This document shows, piece by piece, positions 46,065 through 55,474 of a stretch of DNA of 64,000 nt; positions within the stretch are counted from its first letter, which is position 1, and the number at the start of each line of letters is the position of its first letter. The notes under the pieces are model-generated. The model searched no databases, was not told the DNA's origin, and was given only the letters and a program-made list of their open reading frames with translations. Origin of the DNA: G963556115 sp963666605 (lineage in GTDB: Bacteria > Planctomycetota > SZUA-567); the NCBI GenBank assembly GCA_965140405.1, contig OZ223208.1:2790001-2854000 (forward strand). The letters run 5' to 3'. A program made the position numbers and the translations under genes.

Positions 46065-46862
46065 ATGGAATTATCATATGTATAGGTTAAGTCGTTTAGA
46101 AATATTAACAACACAGGCTTTTGTTTTTCAAAGAAATGGGATATTGATGTTGATAATAACGAACTTACCATTAAACCTAAAATATCGCCCAGTCCTTTTG
46201 ATAACTCTAATGCCGATTTTGAATACTATCAGGTAAAAATGGCTGTGGAAAATCAAATTTAATAGACATTATTGGCTATAATCTAGAATCACTTCACCCA
46301 AAAGAAGAGCACAGCCTTGATGAGTATTCATTACTATTTTGGGTTGAAGGTCAAGCTTTTGTTTATGAAGAAAAAATACTTGTTATACACAGAAAATCAA
46401 ATAAACCAGTGCAAATACCGGATTACAGTTTTCTTCTCAATAATATTCAAATGTCAAGTGGAAAGAAATTTCATGAAACTGGCAAGTCCACAAGAAGCTA
46501 TATAGCTAAATATTCAAGTAATACACTAACTATTCAATCTCACTACAGCAATAATGATTTCAACAACAACTTCTGTAAAATAGTTCAACTATGCGACACT
46601 TATCCTACGGATTTTTATCAACATCGCGATAATATGAGGACATCAATATATCAATCAAGATATAAAGTTATACCTAACCAAAATGGACTTGGCAAAAAGT
46701 ATCAGTTTTTATGCAAAAATTACAATTCTATTAAAACAGATTATGATTTATACTATTCTGATTCAAAAGTGATAATAAATTCAAAATCAATAAAAACATC
46801 TTTTAGGCAAAGTTTTTCTGAGGAAATAAATGGAATTAAATTTTTCACTCCATTCAGGATAA
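46065..46862 (+). pseudogene. AAA ATPase gene, N-terminal fragment (Septu-like pair)
   Basis: From ATG 46065 the product starts MELSYV, then hits TAG at 46083 (TGG would give the Trp expected in ELSYVWVKSFRNI). The frame continues to about 46230 and then needs a shift: in the next frame GKNGCGKSNLIDIIG, a Walker A P-loop, begins at 46232. The sequence N-terminal of it is shorter than in full-length relatives. Homology-like sequence runs to about 46862 and stops at the 3' end of an opposing gene. The C-terminal half of a matching ATPase is at 57502-58679. Hence it is a dead gene with a nonsense codon, a frameshift and a large insertion. Confidence 0.75.
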
Positions 46863-46869
46863 GAATGTG

Positions 46870-47493
46870 TTATTTTGTGGCTACTATTGCTACGGCTTTG
46901 CTGTTTTGGCCTATTAGTTTTGAGCTTATAATGTTAAATCCTTGGTTTTTAATAAGATTTTCTGCTGATATAAGTGTAAGTGTTCTGGATGATGCTGGCG
47001 GTTTGCCATAGGTTTTAAGATACCTGTATATCATTTTTATTTTGTTAATAAATGACATACCGTATGTTGTAAAGCTTATGATGATCAGTCGACCTTCTGG
47101 CTTTAATACTCGTTTGGCTTCTTTAAGCGTTGTTTCTGGATCTTGAATTATGTGTAAAATATTTATCAGTATTACTGAATCGAAGGTATTGTCTGAAAAA
47201 GACAGATTCATACAGTCTTCTTTCGTTGTGGTAGTATTGGGCAGGTCACTAAGATTTCTACTAGCAACTGTTAACATCTCTTCTGAATAGTCGCAAGATG
47301 TGAGGTGTTTGGCTTTTTCAGCAATTGTTTTAGAGTACATCCCTGTGCCGCAACCGGTTTCGAGTATCCTGCCTGTAAGGTCGAGAGATTCTAGCGTCTG
47401 TATTACTTCTTTTATGTTTTCACTTCCAGCAACATATTTAATTTGTTGTTCGAAAGTATCAGCGAATCTTGACCAGTATTGTTCATTTGACAT
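46870..47493 (-). CDS. Class I SAM-dependent methyltransferase of the ABC operon
   Basis: A 207-residue methyltransferase with SAM motif I ILETGCGTGMYSK (about residues 43-55) and typical later strands (SVILINILHII, VLKPEGRLIII). Last gene of the tetR-ABC-ABC-methyltransferase transcript, 19 bp after the second ABC gene. A CAAGGAGG ribosome binding site is present. Its place next to metallophore-type transporters suggests it modifies a metal ligand, imported compound or its receptor; the substrate is unknown. Confidence 0.85.
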   Translation of the reverse strand: MSNEQYWSRFADTFEQQIKYVAGSENIKEVIQTLESLDLTGRILETGCGTGMYSKTIAEKAKHLTSCDYSEEMLTVASRNLSDLPNTTTTKEDCMNLSFSDNTFDSVILINILHIIQDPETTLKEAKRVLKPEGRLIIISFTTYGMSFINKIKMIYRYLKTYGKPPASSRTLTLISAENLIKNQGFNIISSKLIGQNSKAVAIVATK

Positions 47494-47512
47494 ATTGCCT
47501 CCTTGTCATTTT

Positions 47513-49264
47513 TTAGTTTTTAAACTGCCAGTCTTTTGTGTGAATTTGCTCTCTCCAGAGAGAACTGTACATTCCGTCTTGTCTTATCAATTCTTCGTGT
47601 TTGCCTTCTTCGAGAATTTTTCCATTATCAATAACATATATTTTGTCTGCTGCTTTTATTGTATGAAGCCTATGGGCAATCACAATAATTGTCTTGTTTT
47701 TTACTAAATCACTGATTGCTTTCTGGATATGTAATTCGTTTTCCGGGTCCAGTGATGCTGTTGCTTCATCAAGTAAAATAATCGGGGCGTCTTTAAGAAT
47801 TGCTCGGGCTATGGAAATACGTTGTTTCTCGCCTCCTGAAAGGGTTGAACCTCCTTCGCCAATAACGGTATCGTACCCGTCTGGAAGTGCCATAATAAAA
47901 TCATGGCATTGGGCGTGTCTGGCTGCTTTCTTTACCTCTTCAGGGGAAGCGTCTTCTTTGCCGATTTTAATATTATTATAGATCGTATCGTGAAATAAGT
48001 AGACATCTTGGAAGACAATTGAAATTTGTGACATTAGTGTGTTTGAAGAATAGTCCTTGACGTTTATACCACCGATTGTTATTTCTCCTTTATTTGTATC
48101 CCAGAATCTAGCTATAAGACGGGTGAGTGTTGTTTTTCCTGATCCGGAGGCTCCAATAAATGCTACTAAACTTTGGGAAGGAATGCTTAATGAAATACCA
48201 TCTATAACCTTGGTATTATGGTAGCTGAATTCAATATTCTTCAACTCAATGTTTGTATTGCTGACCTTGGTAATTCGTTGACCCTCTGAAAGAGCAGGGA
48301 TATTCAGTAGTTTATTTATTCTTTCTATGCCGAGCTTCTTATAGTTAATCTCTACAATAAATATTGCAGCATTGATAAATGGCTGGAATACGTGCATTCC
48401 CATAACTAGAAACATAAGATAAACAGGCAGGCTGATCGTATGTGTTACTAGCATTTTGTAGCCTAGAGTAATCATAATAATTATTCCGCTATTTAAAATG
48501 ATAGAGCTTAGTGACATTATTGAGCCGGGGGCTGCCTCAAGTTTAATACTGGCATTTCGTAATCTTTTAAAAGCATTTTCAAGCCTGCTAAATTTTGTGC
48601 CGGTTAGATTGAAAGCTTTGATTAATTTGATGCCTTGAATGTATTCTAACATTCTTGACGATGATTCAATCTTGACTTTCTGGTGTTGCTTACCAAACCT
48701 TCTGACAATATTACTTGATAATAGTACGAATGGTATATATAGTGGGACGACTAAGATTGAGATGAGTGCTAATTGCCAGCTTTGATAACATAGAACGCAT
48801 ATTAGTATAACAGGCATCAATGCTGCTCCAAATAATTGTGGAATCATATGTGTAACCATTTCCTCAATGTTTTTGTAGTCGTGGACAATGTATGCGCCGA
48901 TATCACCAGGATCACGGCTGTTAAAGAATCCCATAGGGAGTTTCTGCAGGTGCTCTGTAACCATTTTTCTGCCATCTGATGTTATTTTATAGCCAGTACC
49001 GAATGACTCAAAGTATGCATTGCGGCTTGCAAAGTACAGCAGTATCAGTGAAATTGCTAGACCGATACAAGCTATTGTTATCTGTGTAGTATTGAGCAAC
49101 ACTTGCGGGTTTTGCAGAGGCTTGAATATTTCAATAATTATTATCATCGATATTCCGTATGGTACTCCGCGAAGCAGGTATTCTATGCATGTCCATAGAA
49201 TCATTTTGTTGAAGAGTCTGGGGTTTCCTAATGATGCCATGCGTATTATTTTGAATATATTCAT
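47513..49264 (-). CDS. ABC half-transporter, metallophore importer-like (B subunit)
   Basis: A 583-residue fused transporter: six membrane helices (about 15-300) and an ATPase domain. Walker A GASGSGKTTL, signature LSGGEKQRISIARA and Walker B IILLDEATASLD are all intact. It has the export-ABC fold, but its closest style is the paired YbtPQ/IrtAB proteins that import siderophores. The start codon overlaps the stop of the previous gene (TAATG). It should form a heterodimer with the upstream product. Confidence 0.88.
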   Translation of the reverse strand: MNIFKIIRMASLGNPRLFNKMILWTCIEYLLRGVPYGISMIIIIEIFKPLQNPQVLLNTTQITIACIGLAISLILLYFASRNAYFESFGTGYKITSDGRKMVTEHLQKLPMGFFNSRDPGDIGAYIVHDYKNIEEMVTHMIPQLFGAALMPVILICVLCYQSWQLALISILVVPLYIPFVLLSSNIVRRFGKQHQKVKIESSSRMLEYIQGIKLIKAFNLTGTKFSRLENAFKRLRNASIKLEAAPGSIMSLSSIILNSGIIIMITLGYKMLVTHTISLPVYLMFLVMGMHVFQPFINAAIFIVEINYKKLGIERINKLLNIPALSEGQRITKVSNTNIELKNIEFSYHNTKVIDGISLSIPSQSLVAFIGASGSGKTTLTRLIARFWDTNKGEITIGGINVKDYSSNTLMSQISIVFQDVYLFHDTIYNNIKIGKEDASPEEVKKAARHAQCHDFIMALPDGYDTVIGEGGSTLSGGEKQRISIARAILKDAPIILLDEATASLDPENELHIQKAISDLVKNKTIIVIAHRLHTIKAADKIYVIDNGKILEEGKHEELIRQDGMYSSLWREQIHTKDWQFKN

Positions 49265-51048
49265 TATCCTTCTCCGTTAGTGTTTGAAATAACCCAGTTC
49301 TGTGCTGTTGAGTATGAATTCCACATTCTTGCGTAATTTTGATTTTGTGCGAGCAATTCTTCGTGGGTGCCATTTTCTTGTATTGATTTATTATTGATGT
49401 ATAAAATCTGGTCTGAGTTTACAACTGTATTGAGGCGGTGTGCTATTACAATTATGGTCTTTCCTCGTATCAGGTGAGAAAATGATTCAAGTATTTTGCT
49501 CTCATTCTCAGGATCAGCATAGGCTGTTGCTTCGTCGAGAAGAACGATTGGTGCGTCCTTTAGGATTGCTCTGGCAAGAGAAATTCTTTGTTGCTCGCCT
49601 CCAGATAGATACGTTCCGCCTTCACCGACAAGAGTCTTGTAGCCATTTGGCAGTTTTGAAATAAACTCGTGGCATTGTGCGGCTTTCGCAGCGTTAGTAA
49701 CTTCTTCGAAACTTGCTGCAGTATTACCCATGCGAATATTCTCTTCAATTGTATCGAAGAAGAGCATGCTGTCCTGGAATACAAACGAAATAATGTTCAT
49801 TAATTGTTCGATAGGTATCATTTTTACCGGTACCCCGCCAATTTTGATCTCTCCTGTTGCTACATCCCAAAACCTGGCTATAAGCATTGCAAGGGTACTC
49901 TTACCACCGCCGGACGGACCGACCAGTGCGGTTATTGTGCCTTCATGTGCGATAAAATTAATGTCCTCAAGTACGGTATCATCTGAATATGCAAATGAAA
50001 CTTTATCAAACTCAACTGAGTATCCTTTGAGTGTAGCCTGCTTGGTATGCTGGGGGAGTTCATATTCCTGAAGTATACTATCAATTTGATTTACCCCTAC
50101 TGTTACCTGCGAAATTACTCCGCCTATCCAGATAAGTTTGAGCATTGGGAAGAACATACTTCCGCTAAATAAGATAAACATTAGAACTGTTGGAATGTAA
50201 TCAGGGTATGAGTCTGCTTTGAGTAGAAAGTAGGTCGCTGGAGGAACAATAAGAAGGGTTGTTGCTGCTAATATAAGGTTGAAGCCGATGTAAGGGGTAG
50301 ACCATTGTTGAGTGATTTTAAATGCATAATTTTGAAAATCATTAATATTGTTATTTAGCCTTTCAAAAGCCTTTGTGCTCTTTGTGAATATTTTAACAAC
50401 TTGAATGCCTTTGACAAATTCAACAATGCTTCCGTTCATTCGTCCCATTATCTTTACGTATTCATCAGCAACTGTTTTCATTCTAGAGTTATTCATCTGG
50501 GCTATTATCAGCAGAGCAGCGATAAATATGCACATCGCTACCAGTGCTAGTCTCCAGTCAATAATAAACATATAAATGATAAGCATTGCCGGAAAAAGCA
50601 ATGATGAGACAATATCTGGTATATGGTGAGCTATGAATAGTTCTATTCTTTCAACATCATCGCTCATTACTTTTTTTATGCTTCCAGATGTTTTGTCTGA
50701 AAAGAACCCTAGAGGAAGTTTAGCAAGTTTATTACTGAGTTTTACTCTGAACTCGTACAAAATGTCAAAAGCTGCGATATGTGACAGCATTAATGATGCA
50801 AATAAAAAAATACAGTATACTACAAATGAACCGAGTGTGATATAGCACCAATACCAGATATAATCATTATTTATCATTTCTGGTTTAGTTGCATTCAATG
50901 CGAGTTCTTTGAGGATTTTATAAATAGCGATATATGGGATGAATTGTGCTGCCGTACTTACTACTGAAATAAGTGCTGAGAAGATAAGCCAGATTTTCTT
51001 TTTACCGGCGATCTCCAGTAATCTTGGGATCCCTTGTTTTGTTTTCAT
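49264..51048 (-). CDS. ABC half-transporter, metallophore importer-like (A subunit)
   Basis: A 594-residue partner of the next gene with the same domain order. Walker A GPSGGGKSTL and signature LSGGEQQRIS are present, and Walker B reads LLDEATAYADPEN; the AYADPEN variant in place of SALD is what I know from YbtQ/IrtB-like importers. I start at ATG 51048, seven bases after AGGAG; the ATG at 51066 precedes that site. A palindromic operator-like site lies 44 bases upstream. Confidence 0.87.
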   Translation of the reverse strand: MKTKQGIPRLLEIAGKKKIWLIFSALISVVSTAAQFIPYIAIYKILKELALNATKPEMINNDYIWYWCYITLGSFVVYCIFLFASLMLSHIAAFDILYEFRVKLSNKLAKLPLGFFSDKTSGSIKKVMSDDVERIELFIAHHIPDIVSSLLFPAMLIIYMFIIDWRLALVAMCIFIAALLIIAQMNNSRMKTVADEYVKIMGRMNGSIVEFVKGIQVVKIFTKSTKAFERLNNNINDFQNYAFKITQQWSTPYIGFNLILAATTLLIVPPATYFLLKADSYPDYIPTVLMFILFSGSMFFPMLKLIWIGGVISQVTVGVNQIDSILQEYELPQHTKQATLKGYSVEFDKVSFAYSDDTVLEDINFIAHEGTITALVGPSGGGKSTLAMLIARFWDVATGEIKIGGVPVKMIPIEQLMNIISFVFQDSMLFFDTIEENIRMGNTAASFEEVTNAAKAAQCHEFISKLPNGYKTLVGEGGTYLSGGEQQRISLARAILKDAPIVLLDEATAYADPENESKILESFSHLIRGKTIIVIAHRLNTVVNSDQILYINNKSIQENGTHEELLAQNQNYARMWNSYSTAQNWVISNTNGEG

Positions 51049-51091
51049 TGTTTTCTCCTGATTCATTAAAATGAGTAGGTATGTTAATAAC

Positions 51092-51102
51092 GAACAGTGT
51101 TC
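51092..51102. promoter_or_regulatory. Operator-like palindrome before the ABC genes
   Basis: GAACAGTGTTC, an 11-bp palindrome between tetR and the first ABC gene. A near-identical site (one base different when read on the other strand) lies before tetR at 51763-51773, so both are likely bound by the TetR-family regulator. Confidence 0.6.
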
Positions 51103-51120
51103 AGAAAGTGTCTAAAAAAT

Positions 51121-51738
51121 TTATTTTTCTTGGTCAATAAGCTTTTGCCATCCAGCGATAATAAAGGTGAAGTAGTTGTCAAATATTTGTCTTAACTCTT
51201 CTCTACATATATTGTGATATACTATCTCGCCTATTGTGCCTAGTATCCAGGTGCTGACTGTATGCAGGAAAAAATCGGGGATGTCTATATTGATTTTTGG
51301 GTATTTGTTTTTAAGCATTGTTAAATATTCTTTTCCTGTTTCTACATGACTGTTTGTGAAATTTTCTCGGAAGTTCTCGTACTGTGACCCATAGGAGTGG
51401 AACAGGAGCAATTTGAGTTCTTCGCGGTATGAACAAATTAGATCATTATATAATTCTATATATTTTTCTTTGTAGTCGTTGGAAGCTAAGATGTCCAGAT
51501 TAATAAATTCAGGTGAATTGTGATTCTTCGCAATTGAAGAAAATTTGTTAAGAAGTGGTTTTAGTACATCTTCAAGCAGTTCATCTTTGTTCTTATAGTA
51601 ATTATAAATATTGCTGGTACTGATGCTAGATATGCTTGAAATATTGCGCATGGATGCTCCTTTGAATCCTTTTTTAAAGAATTCGATTCTGGCTGCATCT
51701 AATATTGCTGATTTTATGTGTTCTTTTTTTATTTGCAT
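51121..51738 (-). CDS. TetR/AcrR-family regulator
   Basis: A 205-residue repressor. The N-terminal helix-turn-helix is typical (FFKKGFKGASMRNISSI...STSNIYNYYKNKDELL), and the rest is a helical ligand-binding domain. It is first in the transcript leading into the two ABC genes. The repeated palindrome GAACAGYGTTC before tetR and before the ABC genes suggests autoregulation and control of the transporters. The ligand may be the transported metal complex. Confidence 0.9.
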   Translation of the reverse strand: MQIKKEHIKSAILDAARIEFFKKGFKGASMRNISSISSISTSNIYNYYKNKDELLEDVLKPLLNKFSSIAKNHNSPEFINLDILASNDYKEKYIELYNDLICSYREELKLLLFHSYGSQYENFRENFTNSHVETGKEYLTMLKNKYPKINIDIPDFFLHTVSTWILGTIGEIVYHNICREELRQIFDNYFTFIIAGWQKLIDQEK

Positions 51739-51762
51739 GTTTCTATTCTCATTCTTATTAAT

Positions 51763-51773
51763 GAACGCTGTTC
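51763..51773. promoter_or_regulatory. Operator-like palindrome before tetR
   Basis: GAACGCTGTTC, 25 bases upstream of the tetR start codon. On the minus strand it reads GAACAGCGTTC, matching the site at 51092-51102 in 10 of 11 positions. Confidence 0.6.
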
Positions 51774-51968
51774 TTTATACTTCGTTTGAGCTGGAAATTC
51801 AAGAATTATTTTAAATTAAAATTTCGGTTGAAGTCGCGGTGTGGCAGGCAGCTTCTAATGATTATAGTAAAATGATATACTCAATCTTATTTGCAGGTAT
51901 TTATGATCCTTATAGCATTACTGTTATTTAATACAATTGTGATAAATATTTGTGGTTGTGTTTGATTA

Positions 51969-52826
51969 CTATTCTTTTGTTGGGACTAATTTTTTGTATA
52001 TTTTTTTTGTTATAATTACAAGTAAATAAAAGATACCGGCAAGTTCTATTACCGTTGCTCCTGTTGGTAGTTCTGGTTCATAAGATATAATTATGCCGCT
52101 CCAAGTAATAAGCAGACAAAATACAAAAGATAATAACATCATCTTCCATAAGCGTGTTGATAATTTGGAAGCTGTTGCTGCGGGTAGAGTTAATAGTGCG
52201 ATAACCATTACAAGTCCAACTACCTGAGTAAGTATTACTACTGTGAGAGAGGTCATTAAATTAAGTAGAGTGTGATATACCCCAGTGTTAATGCCTCGTA
52301 TTCTTGCTGTTTCTGGTTGGAAACTAGTAATAAGGAATTTATTGTAAAATAAAAATGTCAGGAGTAATATTACAATATCCAATATCGCAATGTACCATAT
52401 ATCAGCTTGGTTAATCATTAATATATTACCAAAGAGGTAGCTCATAAGGTCTTCGTAATAACCGGGTGTTGCTGTGATAAAAGATATGCCTGTGGCCATG
52501 CCTACTGCCCATATAGCACTCAATACCGTGTCTTCTCTCTCTTTACTGAAATGGGTAACAACTGATATAATTAACGCAGCCAGTATTGCTGCTGTGACGG
52601 CTCCAGTAAGAGGGCTTATCCAAGATATTCCATATACAACCTGTATGTACTTAGCAGCTCCCATTCCTCCAAGTACACAATGAGCAATGGCACCAGCGAC
52701 ATAGGTTGTACGCCTGACAACTGTATAGCTACCGACGATACCACAGCAGATGCTTGTAAACAATGCGCTTATAGCTGCATACTGCAAAAACGTAAATTTA
52801 AAAAAATCTTCAAAAAATAGTTCCAT
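51969..52826 (-). CDS. znuB: Zinc-type metal ABC permease
   Basis: A 285-residue membrane protein of the ABC-3 family with about eight helices. The family pattern is clear: an N-terminal GSYTVVRRTTYVAGAIAHCVLGG segment (split by family gaps), central AVGMATGISFI, and a LLTLPAATASKLS motif. Its start codon overlaps the stop codon of the ATPase gene, so it is the last gene of a znuA-znuC-znuB order. The metal may be Zn or Mn; the binding protein favours Zn. Confidence 0.9.
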   Translation of the reverse strand: MELFFEDFFKFTFLQYAAISALFTSICCGIVGSYTVVRRTTYVAGAIAHCVLGGMGAAKYIQVVYGISWISPLTGAVTAAILAALIISVVTHFSKEREDTVLSAIWAVGMATGISFITATPGYYEDLMSYLFGNILMINQADIWYIAILDIVILLLTFLFYNKFLITSFQPETARIRGINTGVYHTLLNLMTSLTVVILTQVVGLVMVIALLTLPAATASKLSTRLWKMMLLSFVFCLLITWSGIIISYEPELPTGATVIELAGIFYLLVIITKKIYKKLVPTKE

Positions 52827-53665
52827 TATTTTTCTTTTCTAATGATTTCACTATTGTGAGGTGTATGTAACTTTTCATCTGGATCAAGGATAGGGCAAGG
52901 TGCTGAGTGTTTCAAAAGCATCATATCCTCATGGTAAGCTGAATGTAAGAGATCATGAGGCATTGTAGATGATTCGCTGAAAGACAGCACATGATTAACA
53001 CAGGCAATATGTGAAGCATACTGTGTTACTACGTTTAGGTTGTGTGAGACTACTATAATTGTAATTCTCTCACGTAGCCTTCGTAGTAAATTATAAATTT
53101 TTCCTTCTACTACCGAATCAACATTTGCTGTTGGTTCATCAAGAAATAATATGTCGGGCTGAGATGTCAGAGCTTGAGCTATCAGTACTCTTTGCTTCTC
53201 TCCACCTGAAAGTCGACTAAAGGAACGGTTTGCCAGTTTTGTAAGTTCTACATCTTCCAGTGCTTGGTGTGCTGCAGCTACATCCTGCTTATTGTATCTC
53301 CCGCAAAAATGCCTTTCAGCACGTCCCATTAGTACAACATCAAATACATTTACTGGAAATTCAGGATCGTATTCCAGATATTGCGGAACATATCCTGATC
53401 TTTTGATTTGCTCGCTTATTGGTTTACCAAAAAGCTCTATACTTCCTCGCAGTGGCTTTAGGATACCTAGCGCAAGTTTTAAAAGAGTGCTTTTTCCTCC
53501 GCCATTAGGGCCGACAATAGCAACCATATCCCGCTCTTTAACTTGCAGGTTAATATTGTGTAATACTTCCCGTTGATCATAGGTAAAACAGACATCTTTG
53601 ATGTTTAAAACTATTTGGGATGAATTCTCTTTTTCGGGATCTGTAGTATTATAATCATTAGTCAA
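52826..53665 (-). CDS. znuC: Zinc-type metal ABC ATPase
   Basis: A 279-residue ATPase with Walker A GPNGGGKSTL, signature RLSGGEKQRV and Walker B ILFLDEPTANVD. A His-rich C-terminal part (HDLLHSAYHEDMMLLKHSAPC, split as HDLLHSAY and HEDMMLLKH) may sense metal. It starts at TTG behind AGGACT, nine bases after the binding-protein gene. Together with the flanking genes it forms a complete importer. Confidence 0.9.
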   Translation of the reverse strand: MTNDYNTTDPEKENSSQIVLNIKDVCFTYDQREVLHNINLQVKERDMVAIVGPNGGGKSTLLKLALGILKPLRGSIELFGKPISEQIKRSGYVPQYLEYDPEFPVNVFDVVLMGRAERHFCGRYNKQDVAAAHQALEDVELTKLANRSFSRLSGGEKQRVLIAQALTSQPDILFLDEPTANVDSVVEGKIYNLLRRLRERITIIVVSHNLNVVTQYASHIACVNHVLSFSESSTMPHDLLHSAYHEDMMLLKHSAPCPILDPDEKLHTPHNSEIIRKEK

Positions 53666-53674
53666 ATTAGAGTC

Positions 53675-54607
53675 CTATTTCTGGTTCTTCAAGTCGGAGG
53701 CCATCTTTTGAGCAATACCTTTTAAGTTGTTGATATAATCCTTGCTTAGTGGATTCACAGGTACTACAGATCCCCCAATCGCTTTAGCTACACTAATAGC
53801 TGAGGCTTTGCTAAACTGTGGCTGTACAAATATTACTTGAATATTCTCTTTCTTCGCCGTTGATATAATATTAGCTAATTGTTTTGCCGTAGGAGTCTTA
53901 CCTTCAATTTCTATTGCTTGCTGCTTTAGTCCATATTGGTCTGCAAAATATCCCCAAGCAGGGTGGAATACCATAAGAATTTTACCTTGTAAAGGGAGTA
54001 ATTTTTCTGTTATGAATTTATCAAGCTTATCAAGGTCAGCGCAAAAGTTCTTATAATTACTTTCGTAGATGCTTGCTCCCTCAGGGTCTATATCGCTTAA
54101 AGCATCGGCTATGGTTTTGGCTTGTATTTTTACATTCATCGGGTTAAGCCATGTGTGAGGGTCTTTAGCTTCATTATGATGCTTCTTATTTGAGTCCTCT
54201 GTGCTATGTTCGTCCTCATGTAAAGCATGTTCATCCTCGTGATGATGCTTGGTCATTGTTCTTAGCTTTATGCCTTTACGAGTATCAATAATTTTTAAGT
54301 CTTCATTGAGATCACGTATTTTAGGTATAAATCCTTTCTCGAAAGGAACTCCAATTCTGAAGTATAGTTTTGCGCTTGTCATTTTTGCTAGTGTTTGTGA
54401 TGTAGGGTCGTATGTTGCAGGACTACTTCCTTGGGGCACCACAGTGGTTACGTTTACTCTGTCTCCGCCTATACGTTCGACAAAATACTCTTGTGGTAGA
54501 ATACTAACAATAATATCTTGTCTCTTCTCAGTAGCGTTTGAATTCAAAACAGGCAAGCACAGTAGTGTTAATACTGCCAATGTAAGACGTTTGATTGATT
54601 TTTTCAT
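53675..54607 (-). CDS. znuA: Periplasmic zinc-binding protein
   Basis: A 310-residue binding protein of the ZnuA/TroA family. It has a signal peptide (LTLAVLTLLCLPVLNSNA) and the cluster A-I pattern: TVVPQGSSPATYDPTS, then a His/Asp/Glu-rich loop (HHHEDEH...HHNEAKDPHTW) that binds Zn, and a conserved VFHPAWGYFA. I start at ATG 54607, behind GGAG; an upstream GTG/ATG at 54646 has no site. The His-rich loop favours zinc over manganese. Confidence 0.92.
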   Translation of the reverse strand: MKKSIKRLTLAVLTLLCLPVLNSNATEKRQDIIVSILPQEYFVERIGGDRVNVTTVVPQGSSPATYDPTSQTLAKMTSAKLYFRIGVPFEKGFIPKIRDLNEDLKIIDTRKGIKLRTMTKHHHEDEHALHEDEHSTEDSNKKHHNEAKDPHTWLNPMNVKIQAKTIADALSDIDPEGASIYESNYKNFCADLDKLDKFITEKLLPLQGKILMVFHPAWGYFADQYGLKQQAIEIEGKTPTAKQLANIISTAKKENIQVIFVQPQFSKASAISVAKAIGGSVVPVNPLSKDYINNLKGIAQKMASDLKNQK

Positions 54608-54734
54608 TTTTAATCTCCATATAATAATCTTTATATATAATAACAAAATTTTATTAAGTTACGATTTGGTTAATGCAAAATTAAATGAGAGAATATCTTT
54701 ATCAATTTTTTCGTTATTCAACAGTACAGTTACT

Positions 54735-54770
54735 AGAAATAGAAGTTAGTTGTCACTAACTTCTATTTCT
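54735..54770. other. Orphan 16-bp perfect hairpin
   Basis: AGAAATAGAAGTTAGT (54735-54750) with its exact complement at 54755-54770 and a TGTC loop. It lies between the leftward znuA promoter and a rightward pseudogene, so it ends no visible gene. It may be the terminator of a deleted gene. Confidence 0.6.
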
Positions 54771-54858
54771 ATACTATGGAATTATCTGTTAGATGCAAGT
54801 GGCTTATTGTTACTAAAATATTTATTTATAAATAGTTGTTCTTTATGATTGCAAAATT

Positions 54859-55289
54859 ATGATGTATATTGCCCTTGTTCCATTATATAATGATTTGTCT
54901 GTGGGTATCCAGCCTAAGGAAATTAGAGATCCTGCTGGCTCAAGGCTTTCTTTGTTAACATCTCAGTTTTTAGATATTTACAATATTACAGCATATAAAA
55001 TTGATCCAAATAATGTAGTGACAACAACCATTTCTGAGGACTCTGTGATAATAATTGACTCTTCTGAGGCTACTCCTGAGTCATTGGATGGTGAGTTAGT
55101 TCTTATATTTGATTTTGAACAAAGAAAAATCGTATTAAGAAGAATTATGCAGACATCGCAAGGTTGGTGCAGACATCGCAAGGTTGGTGCGGAGTTCCAG
55201 ATAATAATAGAAAAGGGCATTTTGTAGTTTTTATTGGGGAGGGCTGTAAGATTCTTGGAAAGGTTTACTCAGTGCAAACGTTTCTTTAA
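54859..55289 (+). pseudogene. S24 (LexA/CI-type) peptidase domain gene, frameshifted
   Basis: The frame from 54859 gives ALVPLYNDLSVGIQP...DSVIIIDSSEATPE, the pattern of S24 peptidase domains of phage-type repressors, then ends early. A 20-bp tandem duplication (55149-55188) is the cause: removing one copy restores a frame ending VPDNNRKGHFVVFIGEGCK-ILGKV and a stop at 55287-55289, which is the family's usual ending (shown in two parts). The catalytic Ser motif GDSM is also not seen. There is no helix-turn-helix upstream, so the gene is truncated as well. Confidence 0.7.
55149..55188 (+). repeat. 20-bp tandem duplication in the S24 gene
   Basis: GCAGACATCGCAAGGTTGGT occurs twice back to back. 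As 20 is not a multiple of three it shifts the reading frame of the S24 peptidase gene. Identical copies suggest a recent event. Confidence 0.95.
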
Positions 55290-55474
55290 GGTTTTATTAT
55301 TTTAAGCTACCTTGGATTCAAATTCTAAGTGCAACACTTGAGTTAAATGAAATAGTATTAAAAGATATCTAATTTATCAAAAGCATATTATTTCAAAAAT
55401 ACACTAACTTGAAGGTGTTACTTTTTTAGTGTCGACGAAATAATTAGTGTTTTCTTGGGGGTAAGTAGACACCC

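Noticed and set aside
46863..47011. Extension of the ATPase N-terminal fragment beyond 46862
   Set aside because: This frame runs antisense through the 3' end of the methyltransferase gene and is not similar in style to the rest of the fragment.
54641..54661. Zur-like inverted repeat TAAC...GTTA upstream of znuA
   Set aside because: Only the outer four bases pair; several central mismatches make it no better than chance in AT-rich DNA.
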